Origin: Paramacrobiotus metropolitanus
Taxonomy: Eukaryota; Tardigrada; Eutardigrada; Parachela; Macrobiotidae
Reading direction: 5' to 3'
Assembly (NCBI RefSeq): GCF_019649055.1
Contig: NW_026570428.1
Coordinates: 126,001 to 139,723 of the forward strand
DNA length: 13,723 nt
The first letter of the stretch is position 1, and every line of letters starts with the position of its first letter. Under the pieces are notes generated by a model, which saw only the letters and a program-made list of their open reading frames with translations, did not search any database and was not told the DNA's origin. Position numbers and translations under genes: made by a program. Positions 1 through 7,814 of the stretch are shown here, piece by piece.

Positions 1-168
1 TGCAAGGACTTGTACAGTAGCTAGAGCAGGATTCTTTCGGCTTTTGTAACAGTTTGTTAGCGGTTACCTTCCCAGCAACTGCTGTCACAGTGCTATGTGT
101 CACCTTATCAGCAAACATCTCGCGATTCGATTTTGCGAGATTCGCTTGTGAGCTGAGTTTGGGCAGGT

Positions 169-194
169 TATATAAATAGTTTAAATTTTCAGTT
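169..194 (+). promoter_or_regulatory. Possible TATA box plus initiator
   Basis: TATATAAATAG is followed about 10 bases later by TTTTCAGTTC, which resembles a TCAGT initiator. The spacing from TATA to the initiator is about 20 bases, shorter than the usual 25-30. No supported coding region follows, so this may be a promoter of an unseen transcript or chance in AT-rich DNA. Confidence 0.2.
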
Positions 195-1626
195 CTTGAA
201 TGATCTTGTATTTTCTTCTTCTGTCTCTGAACTCTTCTTTTTATCGTACTTCTTAAATTCCGCAGCGGGCAGTTGCGCCGTGGTTTGAGCTTTCTCATTG
301 TGAACCTGCCATCCATCCATGACCGATGGGACAATTTCGACATGGTCTCTGCCCTAGGACGGGATTTGTTTTAGGGCCGAGATTTCATTGTTTCTCATTG
401 AATTCTTTGATTCCATTACGTATGTTAGCTGTTGTTTACGAGGTTTGGAATCGGGATAGAAGTACCGGCAACTGCTGTTTCCGCCACAGTCAGTCTCGTT
501 GGGCTATTCGGAGTATGTTGTTCGATGACTGACCGCTGCCGATAATTCCTAATCCTTTGCAAAACGAAACAGCAATTGTGCGGATTTGTATGCCATCATG
601 CATTCGGAATCCTCTCCGCCGATTTCCACTGGTGCGCTTTTGTACAGTGATTAACTGATGAGCGATTCGAAAGACAGAACTCTGTGGTACGCCAATTTTC
701 ACGGTTATACTGTGCATAATTTCCACGGACCACTGCGTGTTTGTATTTGCTTGTTACGGGACGAAATTATGCTTGGGTAATAATTCTCTGGCAGATTTGA
801 CGGATCATAAACGCAATAATTTGGTGTAATAAAGGAAACCTTCTGTGCGTTCTTGCTTCTGTCAGCATCATCAAAGCTTAAAAAAAACAGCGGCACGCGG
901 CTTCTTATGGTTAGAACGATACATGCAATATTACAGTTTACGAAGGTGGGCATCGAAGCGCTTGCTTGGCAGCCGCAAATTTACAATACGAGTATACTGT
1001 ATGCATGCGGGGATTTGTAAAGATTTGAGATCTGTACAGTCCGCTGTTCTCAAATTGTGGCCAAGACACCTACCAGTTTTTGCTAAGAGAATCCGCAAAA
1101 CCGTTGTTAAAACAAAATAAAATTTGCATCCACATGTTCTTGGTGAATAGATTGACGTTTTAGTATAATCATACAATGGAACCGATAACGTACTAAATAG
1201 TGTGCCGTATGACAACATATGGCTTCCATTTTTACCAGCAAATAACCTTTAAATCTGCAATAATGTGTATTCGCAAGAAATAAATACTGTTAATTGCAGT
1301 ATTATCATCAAAACTCTGGTATCTGCTCAGCAAAAAAAGATCTAAAGGTCAAAGGCGCATCGTATCAAGGACGTACTGTCCCACGGGGTCTATATGGTCA
1401 TTTGCCCTCCAGGATAAAAAACGACTACGGGTAGCGTTTACACTGCTGTGGAAATCCTCAGCCGGCTTATATCAAGAAACAAATTCCCTTACACAAATAC
1501 AAAACAATATCTGCATTTGCAGTCATTTTTAATAAGCTTTGTTTTTCTTACAAGGCAGGCAACGCCAGAAGAACCATTTTTAGCTACAGTCTTGTTGAAA
1601 CTTTTAACATTTGGCAGCTGGTGAGT

Positions 1627-1633
1627 TATAAAA
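1627..1633 (+). promoter_or_regulatory. TATA box of gene A
   Basis: TATAAAA lies 33-39 bases before the first in-frame ATG (1666) of gene A. With transcription starting about 30 bases downstream (around 1657), the leader would be only about 9 bases to ATG 1666. The leader would be about 40 bases to the second in-frame ATG at 1699, so the box favours the second ATG. Confidence 0.5.
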
Positions 1634-1665
1634 TCACTTCATAACTACATATTAACGTCTTTCGG

Positions 1666-2244
1666 ATGAAAGAATTCTTTCGAAAGAAGTTACAGACAAT
1701 GTTTTTGCCTAAGTTAATATTTTCATTATGTCATGCGGTTTTCTTCTGCTCGGGAGATTCGGTTCCTATTCGAATCAGTTATGGACTGTCCCCATCCCGC
1801 GCGCAGAACGCCAGAGATTTCTCATCCGACAGCCGGCAATTTGTGTACTATCCAGGTGACAGCTCCTGTGCAGCGGCATGTATTGAGAACAACTGTCGAC
1901 CGTATTGCTATACGACCCCGACTACCACAACGACCACCACCACAACGACCACCACCACAACGACAACCGGATGGTGGACAACGGGATACCCAACAACAGC
2001 TGGAGCGACCTTTTCCTGTCCCGGATGTCCGTATTCGGTGCTCACTGACTGTCAGTCAATGTGCCAGCCAACCGGCTACAGTGGCTGGGGGATGACAACG
2101 CAAACCACAACGCCCTTGTACCAGGGAGGTCATGGGTGGGGCGCCAGACCGGAGCAGGACCAAGGATTATCAATTGACATTATTAAATTTATCCAGAGTT
2201 TAGGTCAAAAGGGTGCAAAGTTGTACAATTTCTTCCGACGATGA
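1666..2244 (+). CDS. Secreted Thr-rich protein with conserved C-terminal amphipathic helix (paralogue A)
   Basis: 192 residues from ATG 1666. An in-frame ATG at 1699 (residue 12, MFLPKLIFS...) gives a cleaner signal peptide and suits the TATA spacing better. I do not recognise the family. Visible parts are: signal peptide to about residue 30; a conserved segment ending DSRQF (55-59); cysteines 68, 72, 77, 81; a run of 17 Thr (85-101); cysteines 118, 121, 129, 133 (core C-x7-C-x3-C-Q); a Gly/Trp/Tyr-rich stretch with GHGWGA (155-160); and a C-terminal amphipathic, basic helix containing DIIKFIQS and YNFFRR (171-192). Unlike B and C it has no RKKR before the second cysteine module, and it has one extra Cys on each side of the linker (81 and 118). 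It appears intronless, has two close paralogues on the same strand, and should be extracellular. The role is unknown; matrix or mucus component and precursor of a membrane-active peptide are both inference. Confidence 0.88.
   Translation: MKEFFRKKLQTMFLPKLIFSLCHAVFFCSGDSVPIRISYGLSPSRAQNARDFSSDSRQFVYYPGDSSCAAACIENNCRPYCYTTPTTTTTTTTTTTTTTTTGWWTTGYPTTAGATFSCPGCPYSVLTDCQSMCQPTGYSGWGMTTQTTTPLYQGGHGWGARPEQDQGLSIDIIKFIQSLGQKGAKLYNFFRR
1924..1968 (+). repeat. 15-bp coding minisatellite in the Thr tract of gene A
   Basis: About three copies of ACCACAACGACCACC, the last imperfect, encode five Thr per unit. The synonymous codons repeat in order, so the tract grew by duplication of 15-base units rather than by selection on single codons. 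Confidence 0.75.
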
Positions 2245-2428
2245 TGCTGCGTTAGTGCTTTTATGGGTGTATTTATTGAAATAATTGTACAAGTAATCGT
2301 CACTTCAGCCGAACAAATATAAAAAAATCAGTCATTTATACTGCTTGCTTTTTGTTGGGCATAACTACAAATCGTTGTGTATACAGTAATTAGTTGTTAT
2401 GTGTTGTTACGTACTCTGTATTTGCTAA

Positions 2429-2434
2429 ATTAAA
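2429..2434 (+). terminator. Candidate polyadenylation signal of gene A
   Basis: ATTAAA, the common variant of AATAAA, lies about 185 bases after the gene A stop codon. The earlier AATATAAAAAAA near 2316 is an alternative. No cleavage site can be seen from sequence alone. Confidence 0.35.
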
Positions 2435-2822
2435 GTCGCAAAGATAGAGCGATTGCTGATATGTAATACTACGTACTGTACACCGTGTTACGACTTACAA
2501 TTTACATGTCAACAAAATACGGCCGAGTTTTATGTGCATGATATTCTCAAAAACTTGATATTTTCAATGCCTTTATATTTTCGAAAACTCTAAATCTGAA
2601 ACTTTTCTAAGCAAAATGTTTTACAGCACTGGGTTCGTCTACGCTCTACAGGCATTGCTCTTCGTTTAGATACGTCAACAAACCTTGCCGGGAGGCCGAT
2701 CATTAACTTGCTGCGCACAATTTTAATTTAATTTTCCAGTTTATCACCTGAACAGGTCCTGCAGCCATTATGCCAAAGTTCATCGTCCAGTATGGACATA
2801 TAAAAACCGAAAAGAGGAGAAA

Positions 2823-3236
2823 CTATCGGATGTTACTTAAGAAGTAAATTTTGGAATTTGGCATCCCCATGGTCGCACATCTAATGAGAAAAATGTCATT
2901 TGTGCGATTAGCCAATCTGTCATAAACATTTTCTGATAGCAACGCGCTGGGTTCCGAATACGCATCTTTATGGTTACAAGCTTGATGCACTGTACGGATA
3001 CTCAAACAGCACGAATTTGCGGAACGCATAAACTGCCGTTCATTGGAAACGTGATCAGTTTTGCTTCCAATCCGAACCAGATCCATGAACTTAATAAAAA
3101 AATCCAGGCTAATGCGGCAGCTACGATTGGAAAAAACGTGGAATAGTAAAACATACAGACAGTAATTTTGTGGCATATGAAAACAGCTGATTCGGTGAAG
3201 ATGCGCCATGGGCCGTTGTAATACTTTGTAAAACAT
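2823..3236 (-). CDS. Uncertain 137-codon reading frame, unrecognised
   Basis: An uninterrupted ATG-led frame of 137 codons between genes A and B on the opposite strand. The protein is rich in Cys, His, Ser and Asn and has no clear signal peptide, membrane segment or repeat. I recognise no domain. It is the longest frame in the window that does not shadow a supported gene, but the length is reachable by chance at this base composition. It could be an exon fragment or an eroded mobile-element piece. Treat it as a placeholder rather than a gene. Confidence 0.15.
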   Translation of the reverse strand: MFYKVLQRPMAHLHRISCFHMPQNYCLYVLLFHVFSNRSCRISLDFFIKFMDLVRIGSKTDHVSNERQFMRSANSCCLSIRTVHQACNHKDAYSEPSALLSENVYDRLANRTNDIFLIRCATMGMPNSKIYFLSNIR

Positions 3237-3535
3237 GAAAATTAATTATTAAAGATATAAATTTCAGCCCTTTTAATTAACCGACATCCCGTTTTAACCA
3301 GATAGAGTATGTTCGCTAACGTCGGGTTAATGGACTTAACACGACACAGCGCCTGCAGCTGGTGTTAGTAATAACTGTATACTGTAGACACAAATATAAA
3401 CCATGGCTTTCTTACTGTTTTTTATTCGAAGTACAGCTACAGCGGAACGTGGTCTGTTCCACTCACGTTATTTTCTTCCACTCAGTTGACCTTTCCGAGC
3501 CTTTCGAGCATAGTGCACGTGGGTGCAGCTGTGCA

Positions 3536-3545
3536 GATATTATAG
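3536..3545 (+). promoter_or_regulatory. TATA-like core promoter element of gene B
   Basis: GATATTATAG lies 38 bases before ATG 3583 and 65 bases before the in-frame ATG at 3610. The identical 10-mer lies 75 bases before the gene C ATG (6918-6927). Sharing by two paralogues at similar distance suggests a conserved core promoter. A second TATAAA at 3395-3400 is further away and would imply a longer leader. Confidence 0.4.
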
Positions 3546-3582
3546 GGGCATTTAACAGGCATCAATAATAATTACGGTAGCC

Positions 3583-4248
3583 ATGGGCTTTTACCGGCAC
3601 GAACTTAAAATGTTTTGGAGGTGGGTACTTTTTGTGCTTTACATTAACGGCTACACCACCGACCCGGTGCCGCTTGCGCGAATTAAATCCACGGCGTCCC
3701 AAGGCAACAGCCGAGACATCGCACCAGACAGTCGGCAGTACTACGGGTCCGATTACTATACGTGCTTTACAAACTGCATCAACAGCTACAGTGGCTGTCT
3801 CATTTACACTACTTCTACTACAACCGCTGGTCCAACTACTACTAGTACTACTGCTACTGGCACCACGACAACCGGTACCGGTACGACCACAAGTGGTTCC
3901 ACGACTACTGGCCCTACTACTACCACCACAACCGGCACAACGACCACGTCCACGACCACCACTACAACAACCACAACAACGGCCGCTGGCCGAAAGAAGC
4001 GTGCCTTCAACGACTGTCCAGACTACGTGGTGAACAACTGTGCTTGGAACTGCCAGTATGCATTTACCACTACTTGGTGGCCGGTAACGCCAGGATGGGG
4101 TCAGTATCAAACCACCACCACGGCGTACCAAAACGGACACGGTTGGGGCGCCAACCCCGAGCCCGACTCGGGAATGTCTTTTGACATTGTCAAGTTCATC
4201 CAAAGCCTCGGACAAAAGGGATCCAAGTTATATAATTTCTTTCGGTAG
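3583..4248 (+). CDS. Secreted Thr-rich protein with furin-type site and C-terminal amphipathic helix (paralogue B)
   Basis: 221 residues from ATG 3583, which has a good context (gccATGG). The in-frame ATG 3610 starts the hydrophobic part of the signal peptide (MFWRWVLFVLYING). Next come a segment matching paralogue A (NSRD ... DSRQYY, residues 42-54), cysteines 61, 65, 72, and a Thr/Gly/Ser linker of about 60 residues (76-133) expected to carry O-glycans. RKKR at 137-140 fits the furin R-x-K/R-R rule. Then come C145-x7-C153-x3-C157-Q, an aromatic stretch with GHGWGA (185-190), and the terminal helix (DIVKFIQS at 201-208, YNFFR at the end). Cleavage would give a C-terminal chain of 81 residues. 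Each half has three cysteines, an odd number, so at least one disulfide must join the halves or another chain if all are oxidised. Single exon. The family is unrecognised; an extracellular location is well supported and the function unknown. Confidence 0.9.
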   Translation: MGFYRHELKMFWRWVLFVLYINGYTTDPVPLARIKSTASQGNSRDIAPDSRQYYGSDYYTCFTNCINSYSGCLIYTTSTTTAGPTTTSTTATGTTTTGTGTTTSGSTTTGPTTTTTTGTTTTSTTTTTTTTTTAAGRKKRAFNDCPDYVVNNCAWNCQYAFTTTWWPVTPGWGQYQTTTTAYQNGHGWGANPEPDSGMSFDIVKFIQSLGQKGSKLYNFFR

Positions 4249-5010
4249 CTCTTTAATTGTGCGTCTAACCATTATAATATTGGTAGCTTCCGTCCACATC
4301 GACCGCAGCCCGCGACTGACACATATGGTCGAAAATGCTATCATTTTGGGTATGTATCGTTGATTCTTTTTACTTTTCATCAGGCAACAGGGTTGGGAAA
4401 GCGTAGGCAGATTCATCGTCAATACTTTTCCAAGTGAGCATCTATGGCTCCTTAATTTAAAACCGTGGCCGAATAATGCAAAAGTCCACGTAAAATGCAA
4501 AAACATTTTATGTAGCTGGAATAGCTACCAAAGTATATATGCAAGGTTCGCCCATACTCACTTCAGGCTATATAGGGCATCTGGCGATACTGTAAATGAT
4601 AAAAAACGTACCACCGATGTTATTCGTGGTCACCTTATTTTTCACACGATGTCTTACGACAGGTGGCTTTTAAACCACATGGTTAGGTTGATACTTCATC
4701 CGTTTTCGTTGCACAGTGGTCTTCTTGGGTCGTTTTACAGGGGTTTTCGGTTTACAACTTCCTTTTGTTAAAATGCAAGAATGATGACATGGAGATAGCT
4801 TTCTACATTAGTGCAATGTTGTTGCGTTCGTCCAGTTAATTTTCGAATGGTGAGCTGGCCAGGTACTCCTACTACACATGCAGTTTCTGGAGGAGTAATT
4901 GACAGCCTGCCGTCATGGGTTCTCAGTTAGCCTAGAACGAAAGGACTGCGCCATGTGAAGATGAAAACTATGGGAACCAACGGGTGAAAGAATTTCAGAT
5001 TGCCTGAATT
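4249..5010. other. Intergenic region between gene B and the Gly-rich gene
   Basis: This is the space between two converging genes. It should contain the gene B 3' end, although no AATAAA stands close to its stop codon. The reading frames present are short and overlap on both strands. I see no repeat, RNA gene or paralogue fragment here; the conserved KFIQS and YNFF coding motifs do not recur. Confidence 0.5.
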
Positions 5011-5016
5011 TTTATT
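5011..5016 (-). terminator. Polyadenylation signal of the Gly-rich gene
   Basis: On the minus strand AATAAA lies about 85 bases past the stop codon at 5100. A second AATAAA overlaps the stop codon itself (TTTAAATAAAC), but it would give a 3' UTR of almost no length. Confidence 0.5.
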
Positions 5017-5099
5017 ATAGAAAATCCAAATCACAACAACAGGGAAAAATACTTGTTGATGTCGTTCGCACCAGTAGATGTACAGGAAAATAGAATTGT

Positions 5100-5769
5100 T
5101 TATTTAAAACCACCAAAACTTTGGAAATTGTTGTTATTGAAGCCGCGTTGTCGTTGTCCGGCTTTCTGGCTGGCTGTTTGACCACCGGCTTGGGCGGCGC
5201 CACCGGCCGTTACTCCACCGGTACCCTGGGCGGTGTTGGCACTGAGACCACTGGACTGGGTGCGTCTGCCGTCCGCTTGGTGATCGGCTTTGTTAATGCT
5301 CTGGGCTTGACCTTCACCGCCTACCGCTGCATTTCCGGCGCCAGCAGCGTTACCAGCTGCCTGGTCTTGGCTTTGGAATGCACTCTGGTCGAACCCTGAG
5401 TTCTGACTACCGAAATTACCGCCACCAAACCCTGGGTTCCCGAATTGATTAAATCCCGGATTGCCGAAGTTGTTGTTACCGAAATTATCATTGAACCCTG
5501 AAAATTGTTAGTTACTTACTTTAAATGCGCCAGTATAGTTGTTTCACTACCTTGATTACATATTATTGCAGCAACGGTGATAGAATATGTATATAGTAAT
5601 TTAAAAAATACATGTTAACGCAATACAATTTCCGGTTTAACGCCACTAACAGTCTAAACGCGCTAGCAGGATATTCATGTATTTTAGATTTTAGAAGCAT
5701 GCGCAACTTACTGCCAAAACCGGCCAGAGCTCCGATAATCAACGATAAAAACACGACTTGGCGCAGCAT
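5100..5769 (-). CDS. Small secreted Gly/Asn/Phe-rich protein, two exons
   Basis: Exon 1 is 5769-5712 and exon 2 is 5497-5100. The 214-base intron has donor A|GTAAGT and acceptor TTTTCAG|GG, with a phase 1 join. The product is 151 residues. It starts with a typical signal peptide (MLRQVVFLSLIIGALAG), then an Asn/Gly/Phe-rich repeat region with FGN, GNPGF and similar units (about 18-50), an Ala/Gly/Gln-rich low-complexity middle (about 60-130), and an end that returns to the first motif (GFNNNNF ... FGGFK). There are no cysteines. Such composition is known from cuticle, silk-like and glycine-rich antimicrobial proteins, and the sequence alone does not decide among them. ATG 5769 is the first ATG before the hydrophobic core. 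The gene stands on the opposite strand between secreted paralogues B and C. Confidence 0.82.
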
Positions 5770-5878
5770 TTTCGAGAGCAATATTAATGGTAAGGTAAAC
5801 TGATCGCAAGATTGGCTGCAGGAAATTACTGCTTTAAGCCAATTAGTGAAGTGTACTGATCAAATCAACACTGCTGTG

Positions 5879-5888
5879 TTTATATATA
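5879..5888 (-). promoter_or_regulatory. TATA box of the Gly-rich gene
   Basis: TATATATAAA on the minus strand, 110 bases before the start codon at 5769. Transcription starting about 30 bases downstream would give a leader of about 80 bases without need for another exon. Confidence 0.5.
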
Positions 5889-5899
5889 TCTTCGACAAT

Positions 5900-6840
5900 A
5901 ATTTGGATGCCCCCGACATTTTTAAAACATCATACTATTTATTACCGCCACATTCCGGTTATTGTCCATACGCCAGTCTCTCAGGTTGGTTCGATATATC
6001 AGAAAAAATACTGTAATGTGCTTGTACATACAGGTGCTTCTAGAAGACCGGATTTGTAATAAGAAAATTATGGAGAATTTCTCAACAGCTTGCGCCGGTG
6101 TGCGTGAACAAACATGTGTTGTACGCCATTACGAATTAGTCACGCTACCTTGTACAGAATTTGTCTTTAGGGGATACTTACAAAAAACTGCAAATAATGC
6201 TAAGGGACTTGTTAACAATAAGCTCCACGGCAGCGAATAGCTACGTATACGCGGTACGATTACAGAAATTTTAATGAGCTCGGATTCCGCGTGGAAGTTA
6301 ATGACGGTGATACGGCAGTATTGCTAATAAGCCGGAAGTCGTTAATAAGGAAAACGAAATGATTAGCTAATGCGAGTTTTAGTTTTAGCTGAGTCATTGT
6401 TGTAACACAATAGTGCAAGAACTTTAACAAACGCTGTGCTGTAGTTTCCGTGTGTTCGGCAACCAGTTTAATATCGTTTTGCATCAGACGTACCAGGTGA
6501 TCAATTATTAGTGTTATTCTGAAAATATTTGCATGTGATAGACGGATAATAGTTAACTTATCCGTACAGGAGCATTTTATTTTACTTTGAATACACAAAA
6601 GGTGTTATTGGTACAAATAATTCGAAAACCTACGTCACATTAAGTTCTACGTATAATTCTATGCCAAGATGTTGGTGTTAAAATTTTTGCCGCATTTACT
6701 TCGCTTTGGTATCGGTTAGGTTAATGGACCCACAACAAAGATGCCTCTAGGATAACAATAAATTTTTAGCTAGCACAAAAAACGTTAGTGTCTGCCCGAA
6801 GATTTTGTAAAACCTGAACTGCAACGCGATTTTTTTCACT
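5900..6840. other. Intergenic region, no supported gene
   Basis: This AT-rich stretch separates the divergent Gly-rich gene and gene C. A plus-strand frame of 92 codons ending at 6240 has no ATG at its start, and a minus-strand frame of 112 codons (6598-6260) has no domain or bias that would support it. I see no RNA gene or inverted repeat of note. Upstream control elements for both neighbours may lie here but cannot be named. Confidence 0.5.
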
Positions 6841-6843
6841 TTT

Positions 6844-6893
6844 TACGCCCTTTTTGTGCCCTACGCCCTACGCCCTAAGTACGCCCTTTTGTG
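6844..6893 (+). repeat. Short TACGCCC-based repeat cluster
   Basis: TACGCCCTTTTTGTG (6844-6858) recurs as TACGCCCTTTTGTG (6880-6893). The bases between contain two further CTACGCCC copies in tandem. The cluster is unusually C-rich for its surroundings and ends about 110 bases before the gene C start codon. Confidence 0.7.
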
Positions 6894-6917
6894 TCTACAT
6901 AAAATTTGTTCTGGCAC

Positions 6918-6927
6918 GATATTATAG
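6918..6927 (+). promoter_or_regulatory. TATA-like core promoter element of gene C
   Basis: GATATTATAG, identical to the element before gene B, lies 75 bases before ATG 7002. Another TATAAT at 6968-6973 is 29-34 bases before the ATG and would leave almost no leader, so the upstream copy is the better candidate. Confidence 0.4.
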
Positions 6928-7001
6928 CCTTTGTTTTGGCTGTATCTTAGCAAAAACATTATGGGCATATAATCCTCAGTTTGTCTCGAGCTCGCCCAGT
7001 A

Positions 7002-7814
7002 ATGGTCCATAAACAATACAGCCATGTTTTTGTTTTTCTCGTCTTTATGTGCGCTGTAAAAAGCTGCGAACCGGAGCTAGCTTATCCAAATGGAATCCGG
7101 TCTCTCTGGTACTCATCAAACATTCGTAGAAGTGACCGTCTACCATCTCCAATCAGTCGACAGTTTTCTGAACAAAACGTCTACAATTGTTTCCAGCAGT
7201 GTGTAAGTTCTAACTGTTACAGCCCCATATACACAACCAGCACCGGCGTCGCGACTACAAGCACAACTTCCGGGTGGATTTCGGAATTACCGGCACCAAC
7301 CACGACACAGAGTCAGACAGCAACATCCATGGTGACCCTTGCTTCGACCACGAGCACGACGTCGACTGCCAGCACCGCCACTTCGTCACCACCTTACACT
7401 ACCAGCTCGTCTACCACCACATCGACTAGCAGCACTACGACTACGCCGCCTCCGCCGATCACCACCACCACCAGTGCAACAACTTCGACTACAACCACAA
7501 CCACTACGACGGATACCAGTGCCCCGACCACCTCCACGACTACCACGCGACTCACGTCCCCGAGGCCAACGAAGAGTACCCGTCCGACAACCGCTGCGGG
7601 AAGGAAAAAACGAGCATTCGGCGATTGCCCCGATTATATTGTTAATAGTTGTGCCTGGCGATGCCAGCTGACTGCAACAACCACCAGTGCGCCGACACAG
7701 ACTTCCGGCTGCTGCTCTCTGCCCGCTACTACACAACCAGGAATGGTGATGGATATTGTGAAGTTTATTCAGAGCATAGGACGACATTCTGGAAAGATTT
7801 ATAACTTCTTCTGA
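7002..7814 (+). CDS. Secreted Ser/Thr-rich protein with furin-type site and C-terminal amphipathic helix (paralogue C)
   Basis: 270 residues from ATG 7002, the first ATG of the open frame; residues 1-20 form a signal peptide (hydrophobic core VFVFLVFMCAV). Next are PISRQF (50-55), matching the SRQ motif of A and B, and cysteines 63, 67, 72 with the same C-x3-C-x4-C spacing as A. A Ser/Thr/Pro linker of about 120 residues (78-197) is the longest of the three. RKKR (201-204) is followed by C209-x7-C217-x3-C221-Q, a CC pair (237-238) not seen in A or B, and the terminal helix (DIVKFIQS 251-258, ending YNFF). The GHGWGA stretch of A and B is missing. The chain stops right after FF where A has two and B one Arg. 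Family unrecognised; predicted to be secreted, O-glycosylated and proteolytically processed. Confidence 0.88.
   Translation: MVHKQYSHVFVFLVFMCAVKSCEPELAYPNGIRSLWYSSNIRRSDRLPSPISRQFSEQNVYNCFQQCVSSNCYSPIYTTSTGVATTSTTSGWISELPAPTTTQSQTATSMVTLASTTSTTSTASTATSSPPYTTSSSTTTSTSSTTTTPPPPITTTTSATTSTTTTTTTTDTSAPTTSTTTTRLTSPRPTKSTRPTTAAGRKKRAFGDCPDYIVNSCAWRCQLTATTTSAPTQTSGCCSLPATTQPGMVMDIVKFIQSIGRHSGKIYNFF

Larger units (their letters stand above)
1..1665. other. Intergenic region upstream of gene A, no supported gene
   Basis: No reading frame here is convincing. Those longer than 60 codons overlap one another on both strands, some lack an ATG, and none has a recognisable domain or compositional bias. The only promoter-like signal in the first part is a TATATAAATAG at about 169-179. 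The 11-mer GCAACTGCTGT occurs twice, near 75 and 468, which may be chance. A degraded mobile element or non-coding transcript cannot be excluded. Confidence 0.5.
2245..3582. other. Intergenic region between genes A and B
   Basis: The first 200 bases should hold the 3' end of gene A: AATATAAAAAAA near 2316 and ATTAAA at 2429-2434 are candidate polyadenylation signals. The rest is AT-rich with one longer minus-strand reading frame (2823-3236, listed separately). A TATAAA at 3395-3400 lies 183 bases before gene B, and a short ATG-led frame of about 28 codons follows it from 3402. Confidence 0.5.

Noticed and set aside
490-726. Minus-strand 78-codon frame with a stretch faintly like a transposase helix-turn-helix (VPQSSVFRIAHQL)
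   Set aside because: No catalytic domain, terminal repeats or continuation; the resemblance is too short to separate from chance.
1733-2095. Alternative plus-strand frame inside gene A, with Pro/Gln/Arg repeats
   Set aside because: A frame-shifted reading of the ACC-rich minisatellite; no conservation with B and C in that frame.
3562-4215. 217-codon minus-strand frame opposite gene B, Arg/Gly/Ser/Cys-rich
   Set aside because: It is the antisense shadow of the Thr-codon linker and cysteine modules; gene B has a signal peptide, conserved motifs and paralogues.
5121-5399. Plus-strand 92-codon frame opposite the Gly-rich gene
   Set aside because: Shadow of exon 2, which follows a signal-peptide exon with matching splice sites and phase.
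5962-6240. Plus-strand 92-codon frame
   Set aside because: No ATG at its start, no domain, no promoter or splice context; compatible with chance.
6260-6598. Minus-strand 112-codon frame
   Set aside because: No recognisable domain or targeting signal and no supporting gene context.
7339-7787. Pro/Arg-rich plus-strand and Arg/Gly-rich minus-strand frames inside gene C
   Set aside because: Shadows of the Ser/Thr linker; their composition is dictated by the repeated ACN codons.
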